Positions 1 to 12,135 of a DNA stretch of 64,000 nucleotides are shown piece by piece. The position numbers were made by a program, and so were the translations under genes. The stretch is taken from contig OZ024888.1 of assembly GCA_964017195.1 (NCBI GenBank), forward strand, positions 19,074,201 to 19,138,200. Reading direction: 5' to 3'. Position 1 is the stretch's first letter; each line of letters begins with the position of its first letter. The notes beneath the pieces were generated by a model. It did no database searches. It was not told where the DNA came from and worked only from the letters and a program-made list of their open reading frames with translations. The stretch is from Siderastrea radians (lineage: Eukaryota; Cnidaria; Anthozoa; Scleractinia; Rhizangiidae).

Positions 1-772
1 TATGTATCTTAAGATCGCTTGCTGTACCAAAGCATTTGCTACACTGGTCAGATTCAAAAGGTTTCTCACCACTGTGCGTTCTCTTATGTTGCTTTAGAGA
101 GCTTGCTACACTGAAACATTTGCCACACTGGTCACATTCAAAAGGTTTCTCACCACTGTGCGTCCTTTTATGTTTCTTTAGATTGCTTGTTGTACTAAAG
201 CATTTGCCACACTGGTCACATTTAAAAGGTTTCTCACCACTGTGCGTTCTCCTATGTTGCTTTAGATGGCCTGCTTGACTGAAACATTTGCCACACTGGT
301 CACATTCAAAAGGTTTCTCACCACTGTGCGTTCTCTTATGTTGCTTTAGAGAGCTTGCTACACTGAAACATTTGCCACACTGGTCACATTCAAAAGGTTT
401 CTCACCACTGTGCGTCCTCTTATGTAGCTTTCGAGTGCTTGCTTGACTGAAACATTTGCCACACTGGTCACATTCAAAAGGTTTCTCACCACTGTGCGTC
501 CTCTTATGTAGCTTTCGAGTGCTTGCTTGACTGAAACATTTGCCACACTGGTCACATTCAAAAGGTTTCTCACCACTGTGCGTTCTCCTATGTTGCTTTA
601 GATGGCCTGCTTGACTGAAACATTTGCCACACTGGTCACATTCAAAAGGCTTCTCACCACTGTGCCTTCTTTTATGTTGCTTTGGATTACATGCATGACT
701 GAAGCTTTGAATCTCCAGATTACCAGCTTCATAAAAACTGCCGCAGTGGTCTGTGTGATTACCAGCCATCAT
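1..772 (-). CDS. C2H2 zinc-finger array protein (locus A), C-terminus beyond window
   Basis: Likely nuclear DNA-binding protein. Reading leftward from the ATG at 772 (a second ATG follows at 769, and aligns with the start of loci C and D), the frame stays open to the window edge. It begins with a short leader containing NHTDH, shared with C and D, then a degenerate first finger, then eight fingers at an exact 84-bp period. Typical finger: F-E-C-D-Q-C-G-K-C-F-S, seven-residue helix, H-x3-H, linker SGEKPF. Helices in order are QAGHLKQ, QASTRKL, QASTRKL, VASSLKQ, QAGHLKQ, TTSNLKK, VASSLKQ and TASDLKI. In the last visible finger the first zinc Cys is Ser, so it is probably broken. The two QASTRKL fingers carry Arg instead of the usual core Leu at helix position 4. 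The 3' end and the tail seen in the paralogues lie outside the window. Confidence 0.88.
   Translation of the reverse strand, partial: MMAGNHTDHCGSFYEAGNLEIQSFSHACNPKQHKRRHSGEKPFECDQCGKCFSQAGHLKQHRRTHSGEKPFECDQCGKCFSQASTRKLHKRTHSGEKPFECDQCGKCFSQASTRKLHKRTHSGEKPFECDQCGKCFSVASSLKQHKRTHSGEKPFECDQCGKCFSQAGHLKQHRRTHSGEKPFKCDQCGKCFSTTSNLKKHKRTHSGEKPFECDQCGKCFSVASSLKQHKRTHSGEKPFESDQCSKCFGTASDLKIH
416..583 (-). repeat. Perfect tandem duplication of one 84-bp zinc finger
   Basis: Positions 416-499 and 500-583 read as identical 84-bp copies, encoding two QASTRKL fingers in a row. Neighbouring fingers differ at several sites, so this is a recent whole-finger duplication, made by unequal exchange or slippage, or kept alike by gene conversion. 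Confidence 0.85.
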
Positions 773-779
773 TGAAAGC

Positions 780-1110
780 TTTAGACTCAGCCTTCAGGAA
801 AAACCCAACCTAAATATAACAAACATTAAAATTAGTGAATTCCATAGTTCCAAATACAGTAGAAAACAACATGATGGAGCAAATAAAAAACACACAAAAC
901 AACGCTTGCTAATGGACACATCTCATCCATTAAGTGGGCAGCTCTCCTAAGAAATGGCTGAGCCCTTGACCAAGGCACACGCAATCACTACTGATAACAT
1001 GACAATTGATTGAGCAAACTACAATAACCGGTAGACTCAGCAGTTTATAGGCTGCGTGCAAGCTGTGTATAGGCTAAGTAGGCTACAGTGTGTCTGACAA
1101 TATGTCAACA
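780..1110 (-). promoter_or_regulatory. Conserved 5' flank of the zinc-finger family (copy at locus A)
   Basis: This stretch upstream of locus A is recognisably the same as 20880-21098 (locus B) and 39075-39420 (locus E), and more weakly as the sequence just upstream of C (about 35210-35370). Shared landmarks are a 'taatggacacatct' block, a 'gctgagccctt' block and 'ggctacagtgtgtct'. It is not open in the same frame in all copies, so I treat it as 5' UTR, intron or promoter rather than coding. Which of these it is cannot be told from sequence alone. Confidence 0.5.
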
Positions 1111-3832
1111 AATACTGTAAAATTTTGATAAGAAGCCCTGAGCCTATATTTGTCCAAAGGCTTCAGTTTTTCACTTCAGAAATGGTTCAGCTAATATTTG
1201 GGAGGGATTTTGCGTCGCAAATACTATCTGTACAGAGTATAAAAAATGCAATACAACCAAAAAAATTATCGTACGATCGAACTTATCTCGTTCAATACAA
1301 TGCAATTTTCTTGCTTGCTTTGTGTCCAAAACCTTCTTGAAAATTGTTGCGTACAACAATCGACCAGGCCTTCACTTTTCAGAGTCCCCTAAAACCTCCA
1401 AATAGGCGTGGTGGAGGCATTATCATAACCTACTTATGTCCCCAAGAAAACTGCCGTCCAAACATGTGCCCTCTTCCTTTCCCTCCCCCCCCCATAGGGT
1501 ATGACTAAGCAACCAATCGATCATCGTGACCTTCAACAACCTGCTATGATCAGAAATTCGTAGAACTAAAAGACGGTCCTATAGAGCCACCTTAATAAGC
1601 CCATGGGCTTTTAGTCAGGTGTGGTGGCTTATAATCAGAAGGCCTTTTGCTAATAAGAATTTTTTTGGGGGGGGGGGGGGCTTATATTCGGGGAAGGGGC
1701 TTACTATCAGAGTTTTTAATGTTAGAAGACTGATAAAATGATCAAGCTGAAGTAATCAAAAGGGCCTTCAGGCAACGCTCGTGTCCGATGTACCGGAGTT
1801 CTGATTACGTAGCCTGTGAACAGGCTCCGCATTGGGGAAAATAACAGTAACAGGCTGGTCGCTCGCCTGTATTTTTCCGCGATATTTTCTCCACCGTGGA
1901 GCCTTTTTACATGCTATGATTACGTATTTAGACTGTAGTTCTCAGTGTAAGACCGAGACCAAGTGACCATATCAACACGATATACACTGGTTTTAAGGGG
2001 TGTGGGAGTGAAGGAAGTGGTCTTGTTTCAATTTCGTGAAAGTGATGTTTAAATAAAAGCACGTTTCCTTTGTGGGTGTTTTTTAAAAGGTTATCGTTAA
2101 GTCGACTGCAGACCGGGTATTAAATGAAGACTACTTAGCAACTATTCACCAAACTGGAGGTGAATAGTGGTGAATATTTGCCAAGCCATGAACAGAGGTA
2201 AAACTCCACCACTCTTCACTGAGACTGAGATGAACAACTGTTTTAGCGTATACCAAACCAGTAGACAGACAATACCAAATAGTTTCCTCTTTTTTGAGAA
2301 ATCAGGGAAAACTCTCGCAAAATCCAGAAAAATGCTGGGAGGCGAATAGCAGATACTATACCCAGTTTGAGTAACCAATCACAGCGCACAAAGAACATTA
2401 TCCACTGGTTTGGTATATCCTAAATTCAATTTCAGATTTACCGAGCCCAATTAGTTTAAACTACCAACTTCACAAGTACATTGCACATTTAATACTAGTG
2501 TTCAATGGCGCTGTGAATTTTGAGAAGTATTTCACCTCATAACTTTGTTACTTTGAAGGTGAGATCTATTGAGTAACTGCTAAATTTTGTTACTGTTTCT
2601 TCAAGAATTTTACAGCAACTTTTGAAAAAAGGTAACTAAGGAATGCATATAATTCTTGTACACTGAATCAACTAGAAAACAAGTCCTTGTAAACTGTTTC
2701 AATGACATTTTTTGTGGTCCATCAGGATAGTATGTCTCTCTCTCTATATATTTTTTCATTCAGAAAAATGGCAACTATGCTGTTGGTTATGAATAAAATG
2801 TACATGTAGAAAACTTACCAAAAATCCTGAACCTCCTTTTGTTGATCTGTTTTAGTGGTTTGCACTGTTACACAAAAAAGTAAAAAAAAACAGTTCAGAG
2901 GATTTATTTCATTCCTCTTTCAAAAAGGGATTTTCAAATGCACAATACTTCAGATTATATAGATGTTATTTCACCCCGTTCAAATTCATACATGTCATGT
3001 ACATTGAACTTTCTTAATTTAACCATCGGGCGTACAAAGGGGGGGGGGGAGGGTGGATGCCACCCTCCATAAGGTTTTTCAAGAATTTTTCCAAGATGAA
3101 TTATCATCTAGACCTGCCATTTTCAGTAGTTGTGCACATATACCTTAGACACATTTTGACACAAGTTTGGTGATAATCAGTTGCTATGGTTACGAAATAT
3201 GACATCATAAGTAGCAGGTGGTCAAGCCATTTTTGAAGAAAAATGCATGATTTTTACCCTTTTTAGGAGAAAAATGCAAGAAGTGTCAACAAAAACCAGA
3301 AAAATGTTTAATTATATCATATTCTACATGTCGAGCATCAAAACATTCCAGTTTTTAATGCTTTTTTACAATTTCTAAATTTTTGGTAAAATCCAAGATG
3401 CCACCCAAAATGGCTGCCATCTTGGATGACGTTGCAGGCCTCCAGCAGCGTGACAACCCATAATATGTACCTCATTTTGTAGAGCACATCACAGGCTTTC
3501 TACTAAAGGTAAAATCTTTTTGAAATATTGTAACATAACGAAAACCTAAAGGGGGTCCGCCAATTCCCCCCCCCCTGTACCACGGTGAGGATGTGACTTT
3601 GCCTGTACATCCGGTCGCATAAAGCTGCTTTTCCAAAAGCAAGTTTTGCTAGCACATCCTTTGTTTAAAATTTTTGGAAATAAAATAAATTGCAGTAGAG
3701 GTTTAGAAGAAACCTAAAGAGTCTTGTCTTTAACTGGCAATTGATGATCAGTTTATATTTTAGGTAAGATGACGCTATTCAAAGTTTCGAGTTAAATCTA
3801 GTCATGCAACAAAAGAATATACATGTGGTATC
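1111..3832. other. Non-coding stretch, no supported gene
   Basis: Short frames only, none with recognisable protein similarity. It holds G/C homopolymer patches near 1485, 1665, 3040 and 3565, and AT-rich unique-looking DNA. The 3030-3580 part, bounded by a poly-G and a poly-C patch, has the look of a dispersed repeat, but no second copy lies in the window, so I make no call. Confidence 0.4.
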
Positions 3833-3950
3833 CAGTCATCTCGCCACAAATTATCTCGCCACCACAAGTCACCTCGCCACCAGATGAGGTTATCTCGCCA
3901 CCACCAACCCGCCACCAGTTGAGGTCATCTCACCACCAAACACGAAAATT
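3833..3950. repeat. Degenerate short tandem repeat (TCATCTCGCCACCA-like)
   Basis: About six imperfect copies of a 14-18-bp unit containing 'tctcgccacca' lie in a row with varying spacers. No reading frame is preserved. Confidence 0.7.
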
Positions 3951-4189
3951 ATACACTAAAATACAATTTGGAGCAAGCTTAAGTACCATGTGATGTGGGA
4001 CCTCTGATTTCTATCCGTTTGATAGCCGAGATCTAATGCTTTGATCGAACCGCCGAGTCTTCCTGGTGGGCAGATGACTGTGAACCCTACATGTAACTTA
4101 ATTGCTATTATTGCACCTTTCAATGATAAGCAAACTCTGAAGGAAAAAAAAATAAATTAGTCATGGCAGTGGGTCTTTAAAGAAGTACA

Positions 4190-4685
4190 CCTCAACTTGT
4201 GACTTCACTTTTTGTAACTTTTTATTATTTTTTTGTGGGGGGTGGGGGGGTGGGTTCAGATGAACAGCAAAAACACCATTGATACTAATGACTGGTTTCA
4301 GTTGGGATTTGAAGCTGAGAGTTAAGTTTGTGAATTGTCAGTGCTCACAATCTTGCATACATGCACACAATAGTGAGATTCCACAAAGAATCAGGCAAGC
4401 CATAATGTTTGGCAGTACCCTGAAGGGGAACGACTGGGTTCAATCAAAGTGATGCCTAATATTTATCTTGTGTACAACTCCTTTTGTGACTTCTTCTTTT
4501 TTTTTTTGGGGGGGGGGTCTGGTCGAATGAAACTTGGATTGACAGCAGTAAAAACACCATACTAAATACCAGTTTTAGCTAAGAGTTATGTTTGTAATTT
4601 CTGTTGGGAGTGAATTCTCTGTGGTCACAATCTTGCATACATGGACAACGTAGTGAGATTCCTCAAAGAATCAGGCCAGCCAACT
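4190..4685. repeat. Old tandem duplication, period about 280 bp
   Basis: 4190-4404 and 4471-4684 share an ordered set of blocks: 'ttgtgactt', a poly-T then poly-G patch, 'aaaaacaccat', 'cacaatcttgcatacatg', 'tagtgagattcc', 'caaagaatcaggc'. Identity is moderate, so the duplication is not recent. Function unknown. Confidence 0.6.
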
Positions 4686-4930
4686 TTATAAACTCTCAGA
4701 GTAGAGCTTTTGAGAGCACAAATGTTGGTTGAGCATTGTGTTGGCCTAATGAAGAGTTATATTCTGGTATCTCCTGCTGGAAATTTATTTTTTTCCTGTC
4801 TTCTACTTAGAATTTGGTGGTTTATTTAGTTGTGTTGCTTAAAAGCAAGATGTGATTAAGATCTTGTCCCACATGTACAAGGCTGGTATTGGTTTTCTTC
4901 CCTTAAGCCTGCCATGGAAATTTTGAATAT

Positions 4931-5203
4931 ATGAACAATACCAACTGGAAGGTTGCATTTTGTGTGGGCTATGCCATTATGATTTTCAGTATGGGTTTCC
5001 ACGTGGGATTAACATGGAATGCACCTGTATACTCCACTGTGGGACATCAGCAACATTCACAAAGCAATAATGTGGAACCTCATTTTGAGGACACCTACTT
5101 TTCTGTCTTTGTCAGTCACCTGCTATTGGGGTCAGTTCTCTTTGCTCCAGCTGAAAGCTCACACATTTTATCTCACATTAGCCCATTTAGGTGGCTTAAG
5201 TGA
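4931..5203 (+). other. Hydrophobic 90-codon open frame, unlikely to be a gene
   Basis: A frame of 90 codons with two mildly hydrophobic stretches (roughly residues 8-30 and 58-75). I recognise no family and see no supporting paralogue in the window. It could be an exon of an unknown membrane protein or chance. Low confidence. Confidence 0.12.
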
Positions 5204-5292
5204 ATAAGATGGATAAACAAAGTTTCTGCACATCTAACACTGATTCATTTGTCAGTACTACAGCTTAACATGTAGCCATTATTACGTTTTAA

Positions 5293-5916
5293 GGTCATTC
5301 CTCTGAAATAAAATTTAACATACGATTTTTGTCAAACTCTCACAAGTTATCTATCGTGCAATGTATGGAAGATAAAATTTAAAAAGTAGGTCCCCATGTC
5401 TGTTTACGAGATATCATCATCTCAAGTAACCTAACAAACACATGTTTATTTGATCAGTTTACACTGCTTTTCCATAGGAAGAGGAAGCACATGATTAAAG
5501 CGAATCTTGAAGCAATGTACTAGATGTAAAATATCAACAGCAAGGAACAATTTACTAGAAGTTTTATGGCAGATGCTCGAAGCATCAGACGAAATTGACT
5601 TAAAGTCATCATTACGTACGTGTTCACAAGGTCGTGATTTCATCTCTGTGAGTAACGCCTTTCTAGTAATAATTTTTTTCCAACATGTGTTTTGTTCTAA
5701 CTCTTTGAACAAAAAGAGGATGAATGGTAGGTCAAAAATATTTGGAAAAAAAAAGATAGGTCGCCATGCCTGTTTAAGAGTAAATAACTATTCTTTTCAC
5801 TGGTGAGTTTAGCCTCATAGGAAACCTATTACTCCCTGGACGTGCGCGCACTGATGACGCAACAAATCGTGCGCAGTAAGCCTGGCCGATGCGTTATGCA
5901 ATACAGGGGAATGACC
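5293..5916. mobile_element. Non-autonomous TTAA-target DNA element (624 bp)
   Basis: Flanked on both sides by TTAA (5289-5292 and 5917-5920). The ends are inverted repeats, GGTCATTCCTCTG at the left and CAGGGGAATGACC at the right, differing at one base. Inside are two related blocks ('gtaggtccccatgtctgttta' type near 5385 and 5757). No transposase. TTAA duplication is typical of the piggyBac and Kolobok superfamilies; the short ends do not decide between them. Confidence 0.75.
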
Positions 5917-5920
5917 TTAA

Positions 5921-7600
5921 GAAACATAGCACTGAAGAAGAACTAAAAAATTTGTTACACAAGCAAATGATTCAGTCATAGTAAAGTAAAGCTCAAGAAT
6001 TTTCACCAGAAGCAACTCTGCTTCCAGAAAAATGGGGACTCGTGTCTCTGAAGGAAAAAAAAACCAGGGGAGTTTTCAGTAGGCCTCAGAATCGATGGGG
6101 TGCCCAGACCCCAGCTGAAAAACCTGAGCCTGAGAATTCACATCCAGTATTCACATGCTCTGTTGATTGATTACACATTATAGGATCCCAAAGCACTGGA
6201 GTTGCCAAAATTTCCCCATGTAGGCCAGAAACCTCTAGCTAAATGGCTGTAAGGCCCTATAAAGCGATCACTGACCCTGACTCTAGGTACAGACAAACTC
6301 CACTGACCAGTAACAGTTTTAATTTGTGCTTTTGTTTCATTGTTTTGGGTTGTAATTAGTAAGTGTCCTTTTTTAATGGTTCTTGAGGGGTACAGATGTA
6401 CTAAATCATTTTCTAATGGAATAGTTTTAAAATGTTTTTTGAGGATTTAAAATGCAGTGGCCCAATTGAAGCCATAAGTATCACAGGCTAATAAATAATC
6501 ACAAATAAAACAAATAATAGATGTTGCAGTACAAATTATTTAAGCTTATTCCTTCATTTCATAGCCATTCCGTGGTCTGCAGTTTCCATTTCAGTTAAAA
6601 TAGGCCATGTACTTTCAAACCCAGCCCCTAATCCGTAGTTCATGTTTATACACATCGCATCTGAGGTGGATTTTAAAATGTGCTTCCACACAGGATCTTG
6701 ACAAACTGCAAGCCAGCGAGCCATGCAAGTCATGCGAGGCAAATAATAGTTCCCAGTCCTGTTGTATTGAAAAATTCCTTTATTATTCCTTTTTGTTCGC
6801 TATTTAAAAAATGACATTGTGTTTCGACCCAGATTTAACGCAAGAACAGAGACTTAGCCTTGGAGTATCTTGATTTAATACTACTTGTACTTCTTGATAT
6901 ATAACTTGTAGAGTTCATTGCAGTTCATATTAACCTAATTCAGTGACCAACTGCATGTAGTAAAAAATTGAAAACTAATCTGCAAGTTCATATGTATAAT
7001 TAGTGAAGTTTTTAACAAAATAAAAGTTGACTTTATTAATGACATGCAAACAGCTTTACCATGACAGCAACGTTGGGGCTTAATGTGTTTAATAAATTGT
7101 ACAGATGTTTTAACCCTTTTAAGTCCCACCAGTCACAATCAAATTTCTCCCCAGAGTATCAGTACTCTTGTTCATACCCAAGAAAGGGTTGTGAGAATAT
7201 AGGAAGTGATCACGAAAGAGAAATTGCCTTGAATTTAAGCGAATTCTCTAAACTAGTCCGGGTCATAGGCTTCAGGAAACGTTTAGAGACCGGAAGGAGA
7301 ATTTGTATATAATGGCATCAAGGCTTAAAAAAAATCCGCCATCCAGCTGTCAATGTAATCGAAATGTAATACCCTGCGTAGATGACGGTATCTTTGGCGG
7401 GCAAAACCCCGAGAGTTTGCCACAAGGAAACTGACAACCATCGTAGACTATAAAGCATAGAGAATCTGCTAACCAAAAATACGGGAGTGACCCCACAGAG
7501 TCCCTTTAGAGATTAGTTTCGTAGTTAACATTTAAAAAAAAGAAACAAGCAGAAACAGGCCAAAAACTTTCAAGTCGTGACGTGACAGCTGACAGTTATT
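5921..7600. other. Non-coding stretch, no supported gene
   Basis: Only short frames (the longest are 60-85 codons, for example 6554-6742 minus and 7061-7312 plus) with no recognised motif or repeat partner. AT-rich and otherwise featureless. Confidence 0.35.
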
Positions 7601-7604
7601 TTAT

Positions 7605-7700
7605 ATGACTCGCATGGCTCGCATGGCTCGCATGAATGGCTCGCATGCCTTGCACGTTGACTCGCATGGCTCGCATGCCTCGCTGGCTCGCCTGTTGTAC
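7605..7700. repeat. Short tandem repeat of GGCTCGCAT
   Basis: A 9-bp unit, 'ggctcgcat', recurs about eight times with interruptions and variants. It is a local low-complexity patch with no conserved frame. Confidence 0.75.
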
Positions 7701-8005
7701 ATGTGCTCGGACATTTTGAAATTTGGTCTGTAATGGCGAAAGTACAAACAAGCCAAACTAAAAATACAACAGTTTTATGAAATTACCTTTGCTCTATTAT
7801 TAAGTTAGTTTTTCTTACCTTTCCTGAAGCAAAACAGTAAAGAAAGTAAGTATTAAAACCCCGAGCGTATAACACTTGCAGCTAAATTCAGGAATTGCAC
7901 CGACCTGTGATTGGAAGTTAAAAATAGCATTAGTCACACGCTGATGGTCACGCGCGGAGAGTAAGGCGATAAAGCGACGCTTTGAATATCCTTTTCTCTT
8001 TCTTT

Positions 8006-8159
8006 TAGCCTGTTCCAGGCTTTCAGATAGCAAATAAAGCGAGCGAAAGAGCGGGAAAAAACGAGGGGAGCTTCCCCAGTCTCCCCTCGTTTTTTTCACG
8101 CTCTTTCGCACGCTTTCTTTTTCGCTCGCGCTCTACCATCTGAACGCCTGGAACAGGCT
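8006..8159. mobile_element. hAT-like palindromic MITE, copy 1 (154 bp)
   Basis: Near-palindrome: left end TAGCCTGTTCCAGGC, right end GCCTGGAACAGGCT, with inner arms rich in 'gcgagcgaaagagcg' and its complement and a centre of 'acgagggga'. It is flanked by the 8-bp direct repeat CTTTCTTT (7998-8005 and 8160-8167). That repeat is low complexity here, but the same family at 11678 has an unambiguous 8-bp duplication. Eight-bp duplications fit hAT-type elements. No coding capacity. Confidence 0.8.
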
Positions 8160-8167
8160 CTTTCTTT

Positions 8168-10356
8168 TTAAAAGCTTTGAGGTTCACCATCAATGAAAAA
8201 AGCAATGAAATATGCCTTGGGAAACTGGAATTGACTCGCCACACAACGGCTTTTATACCGGTTCTCACCTCTCTCGATTCATCGCTAAAATAAAGCTATA
8301 AAGATGTAAATTTTTAAATCCAAAGGTATCTTTTTGTCTCGCTGACAATCTCCTGATACTCTCTTTTATCTACTGTATCGTATTCTCCCGTAGAACTGAA
8401 AAACGTTGCCGTAAGATCGTCTTGGTGCTGTTCCTTTCTTCAGCCAAGTGCACCTCACTCCGATAAAGACAGGAATTGCACCCAGTGGTTTTGATGTCGC
8501 ATACATAACGACAGTCTTTCCAAAATACAACCGCTGTTCCCAAACTACGTGAGCTCACTGGGTAAACAAGCAATGCACGCACGTGGGCATGGAGTGATCG
8601 GAGATTTATTTTGTAAGTATAACAAAAAGAAACTTTAAAGAAGAAAAGTGAGAACCAGGCTTAAAAGCTTCAAGTGAGTGAGAGAACTTAGGTCAGCTTT
8701 TTATAAATTTAATTATTTTGCCACTAAACTTGCAAATGTGGCTAAAATGATGCCATCTAATTAGGTAACATTATACATGTACAGTTCCAGAAATTATCCA
8801 TACCTGCCCCCTGCCCTAAAAAGGTCATTACAAATTCAGAGGGATGGGGAGTCGGGTCTCAAGAACCAAACTTCTGAGGAACATATGAAGCAAGGGGAAG
8901 GAGGGGGGGGGGGTTACCTTATTTGAAAGGGTATGAATATTTTAATGATAACCTGTGTCCACTATACCTGTGTTTATTATATTTCTAGTTGCCACTGACA
9001 GGCAATGATTCCAGAAAATATAATTTATATCCATAGCCATACCACGAGTGGCTTCTTGGAATTCTGAAGGGAAGGGGGTGGTCCTGCAGGGTGAAATTCT
9101 GAAGGCAAGGGGAGGCCTTTACAACTGGAATTCCAAATGAATCGGGTTTTTTTTAAATTCTCACTGTGTTGTTTATTTTAGCTTTGCAAAGTATTTTCAC
9201 TTCTATATTTACCATTATGGAAACAAGGAAATAATTTTGCAATTTCTTGACAAAAACAAAAAAATCTTTAAGTAGTTTTCTTTATTTCCATAGAGTTATG
9301 TTAAATGTTAGTACGAAGTTAAGGTATAAAACCACTGCAAAAACCGTGTACGATCAACCTGGCTCGACGTTGGATCAAAAAGATCGTGACGTCGATCTGG
9401 ATTGATCCGTTCAACTTGCTACTACTAATTGTACGAAGCGGATGATATTGGCTATCCCTCGTTCGTTTCACCACAGCATTTGGCATGCTTAAGTTGAGAT
9501 CATATCATTTTTAGGCCACAAACGCGCAGTACGTGTTTGTGACCGCAAATCATATGATTTCTAGCTCTTCTAGAATGGATCTAGTTACAGCATTTATGAG
9601 ATAGGTGATCTCTCACTAACTCTCATTGTGTTGGTGGCTACGATACGCTGAAGAGCTCCAATAAGAGCGAAACAACGTTGTCCGTATCTGCCTTCTAGTC
9701 ATGAGCGCTTATCATGCCGGGTCTTGTTGACTGTGGTGTTGTGTTCTTTTCACGTTGTTTGATCAGTCCCTGCAGTAGTCATTTTGACAATCATTTATAT
9801 TAAATGTTAGGTTTACCTAATGGCTCACTGGTATGCATTATTTATACACCCGAACAGAGAGAGAAAATGTGTGGTGGAAAACAACATATTATGGTAGACT
9901 GGACCAGGACTCAAACCACTTGTACCACTGATTTATGGCTAACCACTCCACGAAATCCCCTTATTTTATAAAATAATTGTAAATGGGTCAAAATGAAAGA
10001 CCTGGAATCACACGTAACCTATTACAATTAAGTACATGGTTAATCTTTGTAATATACATAAAAATGCACATTAAAAATTGTTCAGAGTGATAAAGGGGAG
10101 AGGGTAGTGGGGGCTTCCTCTGAAACATCAGCTAGCATGCTAGCATGCAGGTGAAAATGTTGCTACTTCTTACTTCATAAGGTTGGCAGCTTGTTTGCAC
10201 TAGAATTTATCTAAAAAGGGCATGTTGAAATTTGAGTTGACAAGTTTAAGACCCTGGCATTTAAATTAAATGTTCACTTCTGGATAAGTGTAAATCAGAA
10301 GATTTTTAAGTGCAAGGTGCGGCAATGTTTTTCCAGTTAATCTTATTACGCGGGAT
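8168..10356. other. Non-coding stretch, no supported gene
   Basis: No recognisable coding sequence. Small local patterns only: a poly-G patch near 8905, a purine-rich patch at 9060-9120 and a 'ctagcatgctagcatgc' palindrome near 10132. Confidence 0.35.
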
Positions 10357-10623
10357 GACTACGGGTACGTTCGATTGGGAAATCCGGATTTCGATTTCGG
10401 ATTTTGGATTTCCCAATAAAACGCGAAATCCAAAAACGAATTTCTACGAACCGAAATCCTTTTCCAAGACGGATTTCAAATAAGGCCCCTTAATTGAAAT
10501 CCGTCTTGGAAAAGGATTTCGGTTCGTAGAAATCCGTTTTTGGATTTCGCGTTTTATTGGGAAATCCAAAATCCGAAATCCGAAATCGAAATCCGGATTT
10601 CCCAATCGAACGCACCCGTAGTC
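10357..10623. mobile_element. Near-perfect hairpin MITE-like element (267 bp)
   Basis: The stretch is one long inverted repeat. Arms of about 125 bp run from 'gactacgggtacgttcg' to its complement, around a tiny centre near 10487. The arms are full of 'aaatcc/ggattt' motifs and match almost base for base. No target duplication is obvious because the flank is also palindromic. No coding capacity; superfamily not determined. Confidence 0.8.
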
Positions 10624-11669
10624 AGCCAGCGTCTAGGATTCGGTCGATGGAATTTTTTCATCGGTGTCACAAATGGGCATGTGTTTTTTTAACTTTCCCG
10701 TTTCCCGTGCCCTTGGCACGAGGCTCAAGGGACGTCGCGGAAGATTGGGCCTTTTTATTGGCTGTAACACTTCGAATCACGTGCAAGTCAGGTTGGGTTG
10801 AACACAAACAGCACGTAGGAGGCAAAGTACAAACTCAAATCGATAGAAGAAACGAGAAGAGGACGTCCTGTAAACGTACGCGCAAGAAGTGGCGCAAGAA
10901 GTTTTTGCGCCACAAGAACACGCAAGCCGGCGCAAGAAGGGAAAATGCTATGTTTTTGTGGTTTACCCGCAAGAACATTCGAAACGCAAGAAGTTGAAAA
11001 TCTAGCCGCAAGAAGTTACGAATGTTACGTACGTGATCTCACATGGCAACACGTAAACAATCTTTTCAACCGCGTCTGATAAGGTGATACGGGCTCAACT
11101 TAGAACTGACTCAATTCAGTTTTTTATGCCACCCAAGAAAGAGAAACAGAAAGTCCAAAAGCTATAATTATGGCAAGCTACGTGAACTCTTCTTCAAAAC
11201 AAGACATTCACGTGCACGAGGTGTCGAGGTCACGGCAGATCTCGTGGGTGAACTCGCCAAGAATCTCTGCATCTTTACCACTTTAATTTTCTTAGCAAAA
11301 CAGGAATGCTCGAAGAAATAGCATAGAAATATAATTTCAACAACACATTCGCCTTTCAACACAGCTGCGAAAGCAATTTGCTGTCTTGAGACTCTTTGAG
11401 AAGTGCTCATTGCGTTACAGAAAATCATTCATGCGAATCTTACTAAATTTGCGTACGGCATATTTGTGTTTACTCGGGTTACAATCGACGTCTCAAATTT
11501 CCTTTAGATCGCAGAGTTTCCTTTGGACTTTATCTGTTTTTTGGTTTACTTCGAAGAATTAATGTGATATCGACTAAAGCGTAATGAATGGAACTATTTT
11601 TACAAACATAACGTTGTTTTTACAATAAAGACTTCGGAATTATTCCCTCTCACCCGAGTCACCATGCTT
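10624..11669. other. Non-coding stretch, no supported gene
   Basis: The open frame continuing rightward out of the hairpin (to 10997) owes its length to the palindrome and shows no family signature. A run of 'gcaagaag' variants at 10870-11020 gives that frame a Lys/Arg-rich look. Nothing else recognisable. Confidence 0.35.
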
Positions 11670-11677
11670 CATTTCTC

Positions 11678-11841
11678 TAGCCTGTTCCAGGCGTTCAGAT
11701 AGTGGAGCACGAGCGAAAACTAAAGCGAGCGAAAGAGCGGGTAATAACGAGGGGAGACTGTGTTTCCTCGTTTTTTTCCCGCTCTTTCGCTCGCTTGATT
11801 TTTCGCTCGCGCTCCACTATCTGAACGCCTGGAACAGGTTA
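11678..11841. mobile_element. hAT-like palindromic MITE, copy 2 (164 bp)
   Basis: Same family as 8006-8159. Terminal inverted repeats are TAGCCTGTTCCAGGCG at the left and CGCCTGGAACAGGTTA at the right. It is flanked by a clean 8-bp direct repeat, CATTTCTC (11670-11677 and 11842-11849). The inner arms are 'gcgagcgaaagagcggg' and its complement around an 'acgagggga' core. Non-autonomous. Confidence 0.88.
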
Positions 11842-11873
11842 CATTTCTCACACGTGTGAGTGGCAACTAAATA

Positions 11874-12135
11874 TGGGGGGGGGAGACAAGGGGGGTGGCG
11901 GGAGACCGGGAGAAAAGGGGGCGGGAGGTGTACGGGAGGCGGGAGAGGAGGGGGCGGGAAGCGGGATTTCCAAGGTTGCGGGAAGCGGGAGAAAAAGGGA
12001 AAAATTACGCAACATTGCGCAAAATTTCGCAATCGAAAAAATGCAGAGAGGCGGGAGCCAACAAATACAGGGCGGGAACCGGGATTAAAGGGTACGGGAA
12101 GCGGGAGGTTTTAAACCCCCCTGTCCCCCCCCCCC
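11874..12135. repeat. G-rich low-complexity tract
   Basis: Strongly G-biased plus strand with many runs of three or more G ('gcgggag' variants), ending in a C run at 12127-12136. Several frames stay open only because of this composition. It could form G-quadruplexes. Confidence 0.7.

Noticed and set aside
6554..6742. 62-codon minus frame with a protein-like composition
   Set aside because: No family recognised, no paralogue or splice context; cannot be supported as an exon.
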